64,000 bases of DNA from Curtobacterium citreum. GTDB taxonomy: Bacteria; Actinomycetota; Actinomycetes; Actinomycetales; Microbacteriaceae. Of this stretch, positions 16,805 through 23,995 are shown piece by piece (within the stretch, counting starts at the first letter, position 1; each line of letters begins with the position of its first letter). A program made the position numbers and the translations under genes. Location: assembly GCF_006715175.1 (NCBI RefSeq), contig NZ_VFMQ01000001.1:682001-746000 (forward strand), read 5' to 3'. The notes below the pieces were generated by a model. The model saw only the letters and a list, made by a program, of their open reading frames with translations. It ran no database searches and was not told where the DNA came from.

Positions 16805-17287
16805 TCAGGCCCGGTGCGTCGCGGGGACCCGGTCGCGCGCGTAGGTGATGTCGGTGTACCCGTGCGAGGCGGGCTTGCCGTCCTCGCCGAGGTTCACGAA
16901 GACGACCTCGTCGATGGTGAGGATGCTCCGGTGCGTGAAGAGGTTCCGGGCCTCGGCGCGCATCGTGAGCGAGGTGCGGCCGAACCGGGTCGCGACGAGG
17001 CCGATCTCGACGATGTCGCCCTCGCGTGCGGAGGACACGAAGACGATCTCCGACATGTACTTGGTGACGACCTTGCCGTTGCCGAGCTGGATGATCGCGT
17101 ACACCGCGGCCTCTTCGTCGATCCAGCGCAGCAGGCTGCCGCCGAACAGGGTGCCGTTGGCGTTGAGGTCCTCGGGGCGGACCCACTTGCGGGTGTAGAA
17201 GTTCATCTCCGGGGCCGGCCCGGCGGGGTCCTGGCCGGGGTCCGGTGTCGTGTCCTGCGCGGGGTCCGGTGTCGTGTGCTGATCCAT
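16805..17287 (-). CDS. hotdog-fold acyl-CoA thioesterase (YciA-like)
   Basis: Acyl-CoA hydrolase of 160 residues. The hotdog domain starts near residue 29 (MNFYTRKWVRPED) with LNANGTLFGGSLLRWIDEEAA, which carries the catalytic Asp/Glu region of the YciA/BACH group, then VTKYMSEIVFVSSAREGDIVE. The first 27 residues are a Thr/Pro/Asp/Gln tail made of an 8-codon repeat (TTPDPAQD, TTPDPGQD). A start at M28 would remove this tail. The ATG at 17287 is preferred because TACCAT lies 8 nt upstream, matching the local leaderless promoters. Confidence 0.85.
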   Translation of the reverse strand: MDQHTTPDPAQDTTPDPGQDPAGPAPEMNFYTRKWVRPEDLNANGTLFGGSLLRWIDEEAAVYAIIQLGNGKVVTKYMSEIVFVSSAREGDIVEIGLVATRFGRTSLTMRAEARNLFTHRSILTIDEVVFVNLGEDGKPASHGYTDITYARDRVPATHRA

Positions 17288-17295
17288 GTCCGGAC

Positions 17296-17301
17296 ATGGT
17301 A
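17296..17301 (-). promoter_or_regulatory. -10 box TACCAT, leaderless promoter of the thioesterase gene
   Basis: Reverse-strand TACCAT, then 8 nt, then ATG at 17287. It decides for the long form of the protein. Confidence 0.45.
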
Positions 17302-17356
17302 CGCCCCCGTGGTGCTGGAGCGCTCCACGGGGGCGGGCCGGACCGATGCTCGTCGA

Positions 17357-17950
17357 CTACTCCTTGACGAGCACGACCTCGTCGAGGGGGAGACGCGTGC
17401 GCGGGGCCACCTCGCGCTCAGCGGCCTGGTCGCCGAGCTGCGCGGGGTCCGTCACGGTGCCGATCGCCGTCACGGTGTACGGCCGGAAGCGCTCCGGCAG
17501 GTCGAACGCGGCCCGGAGACCCTCGGCGTCGATGCCCGCCATCTGGTGGACGTGCAGGCCCTCGGCGTGCGCCTGGACCGTGAGCGCGGCGAGGGACTGG
17601 CCGAGGTCGTACTGCGCGAACGGACGCTCGTCGCCGTCCTCGGTCACGGTCTCGAGGACACCGACGACGAGGGCGCTCGCGCGGAACGCCCACGCGGCGT
17701 TGAAGCCGAGCAGGTTGTCGTTGATCTTCCGGAACGTGTCCGTGCCACGGCGGCCGGCGACGAAGCGGCGCGGCTGGTGGTTCATCGCGGACGGGGCCCA
17801 GCGGGCGGCCTCGAGCAGCGCGTCGAGCTGCGCGTCGGTGACGGTGGCGGTCTCGTCGTAGGAGCGGGGGCTCCAACGCTCCTCGAGGAGCGGCACGAGC
17901 GGCTGGCTGGAGTCGGTCGAACGGGTGAGCGTGTCGGGCGTCGAGGTCAT
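17357..17950 (-). CDS. nitroreductase-family protein
   Basis: FMN-dependent oxidoreductase of 197 residues. ERWSPRSYDETATVTDAQL at the N-terminus holds the Arg-Ser-x-Arg-type FMN-phosphate site, followed by LEAARWAPSAMNHQPRRF, the second conserved FMN contact. The C-terminal half is typical of the compact NfnB/malonic-semialdehyde-reductase-like group. The ATG at 17950 is the first plausible start; a TACCGT box 10 nt upstream would give a 2-4 nt leader. A longer frame runs into the promoter of the divergent AEC gene and is discarded. Natural substrate unknown. Confidence 0.88.
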   Translation of the reverse strand: MTSTPDTLTRSTDSSQPLVPLLEERWSPRSYDETATVTDAQLDALLEAARWAPSAMNHQPRRFVAGRRGTDTFRKINDNLLGFNAAWAFRASALVVGVLETVTEDGDERPFAQYDLGQSLAALTVQAHAEGLHVHQMAGIDAEGLRAAFDLPERFRPYTVTAIGTVTDPAQLGDQAAEREVAPRTRLPLDEVVLVKE

Positions 17951-18040
17951 GGTGCGTGCAACGGTACCGAAGCGTCCGGCATTTCCCGTCCGAGCGCGTC
18001 TGTGAGCAGTCACATGGTCGTCCGTCCGGGGCCGGGCTGA

Positions 18041-18046
18041 CAGGAT
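18041..18046 (+). promoter_or_regulatory. -10 box CAGGAT, leaderless promoter of the AEC gene
   Basis: CAGGAT, 7 nt, ATG at 18054. The in-frame ATG at 18045 overlaps this box and is therefore less likely. Confidence 0.45.
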
Positions 18047-18053
18047 GGACGGG

Positions 18054-18977
18054 ATGGGTGGCGTCTTGACCGGGTTCGCGATCATCGGCGCGATCATCGC
18101 CGCCGGGTACGTCGTCGGCCGCGCCGGGCTGCTCGGCCCGCACGCCCAGTTCGTGATGAGTCGGCTGGCCTTCTTCGTCCTGATGCCCTGCCTGCTCTTC
18201 CACACCATCGCGACTGCCCACATCGAGTCGCTGGTGTCGCCCATGCTCTGGGTCTCGCTGATCAGCGCCGTCACCGTGGCGCTCGTCGCCGTGCTGGTCT
18301 TCCGCCTGGTGCTCCGGCGGTCGGTCGCGACGACGACGGTGGGCGCGCTGGCCTCCGGCTACGTGAACGCGAACAACATCGGGCTGCCGGTCGCCGTCTA
18401 CGTCCTGGGCCAGGCCACCGCGGTCGTCCCGGTGATCCTGCTGCAGCTCGTCGTGCTCGCACCGCTGGCGCTCACCGTCCTCGACGCGGCGACGGCCACC
18501 GGGGGCACCTGGCGGAGCCGGGTCGCCGGACCCTTCCGCAACCCGATCATCATCGCGTCGCTGCTCGGCCTGGTGTGCTCCGCGCTCCGGATCGAGATCC
18601 CGACGCCGGTCCTCGAGCCCTTCGCCCTCGTCGGGGCCGCCGCGGTGCCCGTGGTGCTGCTGTCCTTCGGCATGAGCCTGCACGGGGCGACCCCGCTGCG
18701 GGACCCCGCGATACGGGCGGACGTGCTCGTGGCCGCCGGGCTGAAGCTCGTGGTGATGCCGCTCGTGGCGTTCGTGGTCGCCCGGTTCGTGTTCCGGCTC
18801 GACGAGCAGGACGTGTTCATGCTCACGACGCTCGGTGCCCTGCCGGCGGCGCAGAACGTCTTCAACTACGCGCAGCGGTACCAGGCGGCCGTGCCGGTCG
18901 CGCGGGACGTCGTGCTCGTCTCGACGATCGGTGCGGTGCCGGTGCTCGTCGTGGTCGCGGCGGTGCTGCACCTGTAG
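18054..18977 (+). CDS. AEC-family permease
   Basis: Auxin-efflux-carrier-type membrane transporter of 307 residues with about ten hydrophobic segments arranged as two halves: VLTGFAIIGAIIAAGYVVGR first, FVMSRLAFFVLMPCLLFHTI, then NANNIGLPVAVYVLG, and in the second half VPVVLLSFGMSLHG and ALPAAQNVFNYA. The Asn-Asn-Gly-Leu-Pro and Pro-Ala-Ala-Gln-Asn elements are the conserved break points of family helices. Bacterial members move organic acids such as malate or amino acids. The start is fixed by the -10 box 7 nt upstream. Confidence 0.9.
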   Translation: MGGVLTGFAIIGAIIAAGYVVGRAGLLGPHAQFVMSRLAFFVLMPCLLFHTIATAHIESLVSPMLWVSLISAVTVALVAVLVFRLVLRRSVATTTVGALASGYVNANNIGLPVAVYVLGQATAVVPVILLQLVVLAPLALTVLDAATATGGTWRSRVAGPFRNPIIIASLLGLVCSALRIEIPTPVLEPFALVGAAAVPVVLLSFGMSLHGATPLRDPAIRADVLVAAGLKLVVMPLVAFVVARFVFRLDEQDVFMLTTLGALPAAQNVFNYAQRYQAAVPVARDVVLVSTIGAVPVLVVVAAVLHL

Positions 18978-19001
18978 CGGGCGCGCCCGGGCGGCGGCGC
19001 C

Positions 19002-19095
19002 GAGCGGGCCACATGTGGGCCGCTCGGCGGGCGGTGGCGGCGTGTTGCGCCCGCGGGGCGCGACGCGGGCGGCGTGTCCTGCCCGCTCGCGGTGG
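19002..19095 (+). repeat. 94-bp dispersed repeat, copy A
   Basis: Direct repeat with copy B (19174-19267), 91 of 94 bases identical by eye. It contains CCACATGTGG near its 5' end and the reverse complement of GAGCGGGCAGGACACGCC near its 3' end. The same end motifs mark two copies near 30 kb in the opposite orientation. The 315-bp space between the AEC and exonuclease genes consists almost entirely of copies A and B with a decayed palindrome between them. Confidence 0.85.
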
Positions 19096-19110
19096 CGGGT
19101 GGGGACTGTC

Positions 19111-19154
19111 GGACTGGAGGCGCGGGGCGGGCTGGCACCGTGCCTCCCGTCCGT
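19111..19154. repeat. decayed palindrome (repeat family copy 4)
   Basis: The right arm GCACCGTGCCTCCCGTCCGT is intact while the left arm is degenerate (GGACTGGAGGCGCGGGGC). It sits between repeat copies A and B in a convergent intergenic space. Confidence 0.75.
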
Positions 19155-19173
19155 CGCGAGGCCGCGGGGTCGC

Positions 19174-19267
19174 GAGTGGGCCACATGTGGGCCGCTCGGC
19201 GGCCCGTGGCGGCGTGTTGCGCCCGCGGGGCGCGACGCGGGCGGCGTGTCCTGCCCGCTCGCGGTGG
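19174..19267 (+). repeat. 94-bp dispersed repeat, copy B
   Basis: Near-identical direct copy of 19002-19095, with three mismatches counted. It ends 25 bp before the stop codon of the exonuclease gene. Confidence 0.85.
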
Positions 19268-19292
19268 GAGCAGGTGGGCGAGAGGGGACGCG

Positions 19293-20129
19293 TCAGAAGA
19301 TCATCGGGCGGTCGTCGTCGAGCGAGGTCTCCAGGTCCAGGTCGACCGACACGGGGACGTGGTCGCTCGGAGCGTCGCCCTTCCGCTCGTCGCGGTGGAT
19401 GGTCGCGCCGACCGTGACGTCCGCGAAGGCCTGGGACCCGAGCACGAAGTCGATGCGCATGCCCTCGTTGCGGGGGAACCGGAGCGACTTGTAGTCCCAG
19501 TACGTGTAGCCCTCGGGGACGATCGGGCGGACGACGTCCTGCAGGCCGCGGGACTCGAACGCGCGGAACGCCGCACGCTCCGGTTCGCTGACGTGCGTCG
19601 CGCCCTCGAACACGGCCACGTCCCAGACGTCCCGGTCGAGCGGCGCGACGTTCCAGTCGCCCATCAGCGCGAGGGGTGTCTCCGGCTCGGCCTCGAGCCA
19701 CTCGGACGTCCGGTCGGCCAGCTGCTCGAGCCAGTCGAGCTTGTACGTGTAGTGCGGGTCGCCGAGCTCGCGGCCGTTCGGGACGTAGAGGCTCCACAGC
19801 CGGACGCCGTCGACGGTGACGCCCATCGCGCGGGCCTCGACGGGCAGGTCCGGTCCCTCGTGGCCCTTCAGGAACCCGGGCTGGCCGGGGAAGTCACGGG
19901 TGACGTCCTCCATCGGCAGCCGGCTGGCGAACGCGACGCCGTTCCACTGGTTCAGGCCGTGCGCCTCGACCTGGTAACCGGCGGCCTCGAACGCCTCCAC
20001 CGGGAACTGCTCGGGCTTGCACTTGATCTCCTGCATGCCGAGGACGTCGACGTCCTCGCGGACCAGCCAGTCGACGATCCGGCCCACTCGGGTGCGGACG
20101 GAGTTGACGTTCCAGGTCGCGACGCGCAT
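19293..20129 (-). CDS. xthA: exodeoxyribonuclease III (AP endonuclease)
   Basis: Base-excision-repair nuclease of 278 residues, Mg2+-dependent endonuclease/exonuclease/phosphatase fold. MRVATWNVNSVRTRV at the N-terminus (metal-site Asn), LGMQEIKC with the catalytic Glu (about 34), LYVPNGRELGD, the MGDWNVAPLDRDVWD stretch with the catalytic Asp/Asn pair, and the C-terminal SDHVPVSVDL with the catalytic Asp-His. The ATG at 20129 has TAGGTT 7 nt upstream on the reverse strand. A much longer reading frame continues upstream but is the shadow of the M23 gene. Confidence 0.96.
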   Translation of the reverse strand: MRVATWNVNSVRTRVGRIVDWLVREDVDVLGMQEIKCKPEQFPVEAFEAAGYQVEAHGLNQWNGVAFASRLPMEDVTRDFPGQPGFLKGHEGPDLPVEARAMGVTVDGVRLWSLYVPNGRELGDPHYTYKLDWLEQLADRTSEWLEAEPETPLALMGDWNVAPLDRDVWDVAVFEGATHVSEPERAAFRAFESRGLQDVVRPIVPEGYTYWDYKSLRFPRNEGMRIDFVLGSQAFADVTVGATIHRDERKGDAPSDHVPVSVDLDLETSLDDDRPMIF

Positions 20130-20136
20130 GGGATCG

Positions 20137-20142
20137 AACCTA
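20137..20142 (-). promoter_or_regulatory. -10 box TAGGTT, leaderless promoter of xthA
   Basis: Reverse-strand TAGGTT, 7 nt, ATG at 20129. Confidence 0.55.
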
Positions 20143-20200
20143 CCGGTGCCGCCGGAGCGCGGGCCGATCGACCGCGTGCTCGAAGCCGACGAACCGCGGG

Positions 20201-21532
20201 CTAGAAGCCGACGCCCCGTGCCGCCATGAACGGCGCGGGGTCGGTCGTGGCGCCGTTGATGTGGACCTCGTAGTGCAGGTGGCACCCGGTCGAGTTGCCG
20301 GTCGAGCCGACGAGGGCGATGAGCTGCCCGGCCGAGACCTGCTGGCCAGGCGAGACCCGGAAGCCGCCGTTGACGATGTGCCCGTACGCGGTCTTCACGC
20401 CACCGCCGTGGTTGATCCGGACGTAGTTGCCGTACCCGCCGTACCAGCCGACGTAGTCCACGGTGCCGGCCGACGCCGCGACGATCGCCGTCGAGCAGCC
20501 GCTCGTCAGGTCGAGCCCGTCGTGCTTGGTGACCCGCCCGGTGATCGGGTGCACGCGGTAGCCGTAGGGGCTGATGACGTAGCCGCCGGCGGGACGGACC
20601 CAACCGGTGCCGGAGCCGGAGCCCACACTGCCGCCGCCACCACCACCGCTCGGCGCGGGAGCACCGCCACCGCCGCTGTTCGCCGCAGCAGCCGCGGCCG
20701 CTGCTTCGCGCGCGCGGGCCGCTGCTGCCTCGCGCGCGGCCTTCTCGATCGCGGCCTTGCGCTCGGCCTCGCCCTTGGCGAACTCGGCCTCGGTCCGGAC
20801 CCGACCCGAGGTCAGCGTCGCGAGCTGGGCGTCGAGCCGGGCCTTGTTGTCCTGCTGCTCGGTGTAGGCCGACTGGACCTTGTCGGCCGCGGCCTGGGCG
20901 GCGTCCATCCGCTCCTGCGCGGCGGCGGCGAGCCGGTCGAGCTCCGCCGAGGCCCGGTCGGCCTGCGCGGTGAGGGAACGGGCGACGGCGGCGTCCGCGG
21001 TCGCTGCCGCCTCGACCCGCTCGGACTGCTCGGAGAGCTTGCTCAGCGCACCGAGGTCGTAGAGGAGGTCGCGCGCGGACTCGCCGCCGGACAGCACGGA
21101 GGCGGTGACGTCGGCGCCACCGTGGCGGGCCATCTGCGCGGCGAGCTGCCCGGCCTGGGCGGCGCTCTGCTCGGCGACCTTCGCGTGCTCCTCGGCGTCG
21201 GCGCGGAGCTTCTGTTCCTTCTCGGCGGCGTCCTGCGCGTCGCTCTGCGCGGCGTAGAACTCGTCGCCGAGCCGCTGTGCCTCGGCCTCGGCTTCCTTCA
21301 CCTGGGTCGCGAGGCCGTCGATGATGCCCCGGATCGTGGTGATCTGCTCCTGCTTCGCGGACTCCTGCCCGCGGGCGGCCATCACGTCGTCCCACGAGGG
21401 GTACTTCGCGGCACTCGCACTCGGCGCGTCCAGCAGGACCGTCCCGAGCAGGCCGGCGAGCGCCAGTCCGGTGGCGGCGAGGCGGAACCGAAGGGACGTG
21501 CGGGGGATGCGGCCGTTGGTGGGACGAGTCAC
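20201..21532 (-). CDS. secreted M23 peptidase with coiled-coil domain
   Basis: EnvC/NlpD-like peptidoglycan endopeptidase of 443 residues. A signal peptide of about 41 residues ends in APSASA. A long Ala/Glu/Gln coiled coil (about 55-285) precedes a Gly/Ser/Pro linker and an M23 LytM domain (about 330-443) with zinc motif HDGLDLTSG and HLHYEVHING. Coiled-coil M23 proteins usually cleave cross-links or activate amidases at division sites. I chose the GTG at 21532 because TAGGCT stands 7 nt upstream. In-frame ATGs at 21550 and 21562 would place the -10 box inside the gene and lengthen the signal peptide. Confidence 0.93.
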   Translation of the reverse strand: MTRPTNGRIPRTSLRFRLAATGLALAGLLGTVLLDAPSASAAKYPSWDDVMAARGQESAKQEQITTIRGIIDGLATQVKEAEAEAQRLGDEFYAAQSDAQDAAEKEQKLRADAEEHAKVAEQSAAQAGQLAAQMARHGGADVTASVLSGGESARDLLYDLGALSKLSEQSERVEAAATADAAVARSLTAQADRASAELDRLAAAAQERMDAAQAAADKVQSAYTEQQDNKARLDAQLATLTSGRVRTEAEFAKGEAERKAAIEKAAREAAAARAREAAAAAAAANSGGGGAPAPSGGGGGGSVGSGSGTGWVRPAGGYVISPYGYRVHPITGRVTKHDGLDLTSGCSTAIVAASAGTVDYVGWYGGYGNYVRINHGGGVKTAYGHIVNGGFRVSPGQQVSAGQLIALVGSTGNSTGCHLHYEVHINGATTDPAPFMAARGVGF

Positions 21533-21539
21533 GGAGTCG

Positions 21540-21545
21540 AGCCTA
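21540..21545 (-). promoter_or_regulatory. -10 box TAGGCT, leaderless promoter of the M23 gene
   Basis: Reverse-strand TAGGCT, 7 nt, GTG at 21532. It decides the start in favour of the GTG over two upstream ATGs. Confidence 0.55.
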
Positions 21546-21675
21546 TACATCCGTTCAGGCATCCCGGTCCGACGGCGCGCCGCTGTGGACAAGTCCGATG
21601 GACGAACGACACACGACGGACGGCACGCGCCGCACGCACGCGCCGCACGCCGACGCGCGGACGCCAGCCGCCCGC

Positions 21676-23346
21676 TCAGAACCCCCGCTCGCGCCGGATC
21701 ACGTCGGCGCTCCCCACCACGTCCCGCCGCAGCACCGCCGCGCCGGCGGTCCCGGCGTAGTCGTACACGTCGTACCCGGTGCAGTGGGTGATCGACGCGG
21801 GGGAGCCGAGCGAGTCCTCGACCGCGGTGGTCCAGACGTCGTTCGCCCCGATCACGACGAACGTCGGCCGGGCGTCCCGGTAGGCCCCGAGGTCGACGAG
21901 CCACGGGTAGGCGTCGAACGTGTCCCGCACCTGCAGGAGCTGCACGTCGGACGCGGCGTAGGCGGCGAGCGGTCGGACGGTCCAGAACTGCCCGACGCCG
22001 GTGACCTGCCGACCGTCCGCCCACCGGTCCAGGCACGCGACCGAGCCGTACCGGGCGTGCGCGACGGCCGAGAGGGTGCCGGGCGCGGTCGCGACCCCGG
22101 CGAGGAGCACCGCGGCGGCCGCGACCGCCAGGGTCAGCCGGAGCCCGCGGCGGGGCCGGTGCACGCGGGTCGTCCGGACGGCGGTGCGGGTGAGCTCGGC
22201 GACCGCCACGAGCGCGAGGAGCGGGGCCGTGACGATCGGCTCGAGGTACCGCGGGGTGTCCGACCCGGCGACGACCACCCCGACGGACACCGCGACGACC
22301 GTGACGAGCGGCAGCGCGGTCGCGACGAGCACGGTGCGCGACGTCCGGACCCGCCAGGCCCAGACCGTCCCGCCCGCGGCGAGCAGCACGCCCGCGAACA
22401 GGAGGAGCAGACCCGCGTCCCCGGCGGCCGATCCTGCTCGGTCGTCGGTGAGCGCGGCGAAGAACGACAGCGTCTCGCCCGCGTGCTCGGGGTGCACGTA
22501 CGTCGACGGGTCCAGGGAGACGAAGGGACGGAGCGGGATCCGCAGCAGGTACCCGACCACCGACCCCGCGACGAGCGCCCCGGACAGCCGGGCGACCGGG
22601 CGCCACAACAGCCGTCGTGCGGCGGCGAGCAGCACGAGCGTGACGACGACCGGCGCCGCGGACCACGGCACGTACAGCGGGTTCGACGCCGTCGTGCACG
22701 CCGCGACGAGCGCGAGGACCACGAGCACGGTCACGGACGCCCGACCGGTCCGGACGGCGCGGAGCACGAGCACCGCGGTGCCGAGCATCGCGAGCAGGGC
22801 GCCGTAGTAGTAGGTCGTCGTGAGGAGCAGCGACGCGAGCTCGAGCGACGTGGCGGTCGCAGACGACTCGGTGAGCACCAGCAGCGTGACGAACCCGAGC
22901 GCCACCGCCGCGGTCGCGATCCGCGCCGAGCGCCGGGCCGACGGCATGAGCTCGTTCGCAGCCGCCCGCACCAGGGCGTACACGGCGAGCAGCACCAGGA
23001 CCCCGTTGAGCGCCAGGGCCTGCTGCGCCGTCGCCGTCACGAGCGAGCAGAGCAGGTAGACCGGCAGCTCCGGGAAGAAGAACAGCGCCGGGGACATCGC
23101 CCACTCGAACGGCTGCCCGGAACGGATCGAGCGCTCCACGAGCGGCAGCAGCACGGAGTCCGCGTCGTACCAGAGCAGGGCGACCCGCTCGGTCGCGACG
23201 ACGTGACGCAACGCGATGACGGACAGGGCCAGCGCGACGACCGCGCCCAGCGCCTCCCGGCCGACCGTCGCCACCCACCTGCGGTGGGCCGCCGGACCGG
23301 GTCCGGACGTGACCGAGGCGCGCGGCTCCGGTGCGTCGTGGGACAT
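21676..23346 (-). CDS. large polytopic membrane protein of unknown function
   Basis: Integral membrane protein of 556 residues with roughly ten to eleven hydrophobic segments spread over residues 30-440, and a C-terminal globular part of about 110 residues outside the membrane. The layout (first loop with WYDADSVLLPLVERS, many helices, soluble C-terminal domain) resembles GT-C-type glycosyltransferases or related membrane proteins, but I see no decisive motif. The ATG at 23346 has TACGCT 7 nt upstream; a 55-codon extension further upstream has no support. Divergent from pyrE with 97 bp between starts. Confidence 0.8.
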   Translation of the reverse strand: MSHDAPEPRASVTSGPGPAAHRRWVATVGREALGAVVALALSVIALRHVVATERVALLWYDADSVLLPLVERSIRSGQPFEWAMSPALFFFPELPVYLLCSLVTATAQQALALNGVLVLLAVYALVRAAANELMPSARRSARIATAAVALGFVTLLVLTESSATATSLELASLLLTTTYYYGALLAMLGTAVLVLRAVRTGRASVTVLVVLALVAACTTASNPLYVPWSAAPVVVTLVLLAAARRLLWRPVARLSGALVAGSVVGYLLRIPLRPFVSLDPSTYVHPEHAGETLSFFAALTDDRAGSAAGDAGLLLLFAGVLLAAGGTVWAWRVRTSRTVLVATALPLVTVVAVSVGVVVAGSDTPRYLEPIVTAPLLALVAVAELTRTAVRTTRVHRPRRGLRLTLAVAAAAVLLAGVATAPGTLSAVAHARYGSVACLDRWADGRQVTGVGQFWTVRPLAAYAASDVQLLQVRDTFDAYPWLVDLGAYRDARPTFVVIGANDVWTTAVEDSLGSPASITHCTGYDVYDYAGTAGAAVLRRDVVGSADVIRRERGF

Positions 23347-23353
23347 GAGGCGG

Positions 23354-23359
23354 AGCGTA
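23354..23359 (-). promoter_or_regulatory. -10 box TACGCT, leaderless promoter of the membrane protein gene
   Basis: Reverse-strand TACGCT, 7 nt, ATG at 23346. Confidence 0.55.
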
Positions 23360-23429
23360 CCGAGCCGTCCGGAGCGCCGCCTGCGGGTGGCGGGGAACGG
23401 CCGACGGGTGCGATCCCGGGGTGACCGAC

Positions 23430-23435
23430 TACCCT
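23430..23435 (+). promoter_or_regulatory. -10 box TACCCT, leaderless promoter of pyrE
   Basis: TACCCT, 8 nt, GTG at 23444. Confidence 0.5.
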
Positions 23436-23443
23436 GGTGCGCT

Positions 23444-23995
23444 GTGACCGACGCGCGCGAACAGCTGATCCAGCACATCTCGGACGAGGCCGTGTTCCAC
23501 GGCGACTTCACGCTGACCAGCGGGAAGCAGGCCTCGTACTACATCGACCTGCGCAAGGTGAGCCTCGACCACCGCGTCGCACCCCTGATCGGACAGGTCA
23601 TGACGGACCTGCTGCAGCAGGTCCCGGACGTCGACGCGGTCGGTGGCCTGACCATGGGTGCGGACCCGATCGCGAGCGCCGTGCTGCACCAGTCGGCCGC
23701 GCGCGGCCTGACCTACGACGCGTTCGTCGTGCGCAAGGAGCCGAAGGACCACGGTCGCGGCAAGCAGGTCGAGGGCCCCGACGTCCGCGGCAAGCGCGTC
23801 GTCGTGCTCGAGGACACCTCCACGACCGGCGGGTCGCCGCTCAAGGCCGCGGAGGCGCTCGAGCGCGAGGGTGCGATCGTCGCGGCCGTCGCCGTCGTCG
23901 TCGACCGCGACACCGGCGCGAAGGAACGCATCGAGGCGGCCGGGTACCCCTACTTCGCCGCGATCGGGCTGGCCGACCTGGGGCTGAGCGCGTGA
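23444..23995 (+). CDS. pyrE: orotate phosphoribosyltransferase
   Basis: UMP biosynthesis enzyme of 183 residues that joins orotate to PRPP. Seen: FTLTSGKQASYYIDLRKVSL at the N-terminus, GLTMGADPIASAVLH, FVVRKEPKDHG with the catalytic Lys region, and the PRPP motif RVVVLEDTSTTGGS (about 120-133). The GTG at 23444 is chosen because a TACCCT box stands 8 nt upstream and family similarity begins at once; an upstream in-frame ATG at 23216 lies within the divergent gene. The stop overlaps the next GTG by four bases. Confidence 0.95.
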   Translation: MTDAREQLIQHISDEAVFHGDFTLTSGKQASYYIDLRKVSLDHRVAPLIGQVMTDLLQQVPDVDAVGGLTMGADPIASAVLHQSAARGLTYDAFVVRKEPKDHGRGKQVEGPDVRGKRVVVLEDTSTTGGSPLKAAEALEREGAIVAAVAVVVDRDTGAKERIEAAGYPYFAAIGLADLGLSA

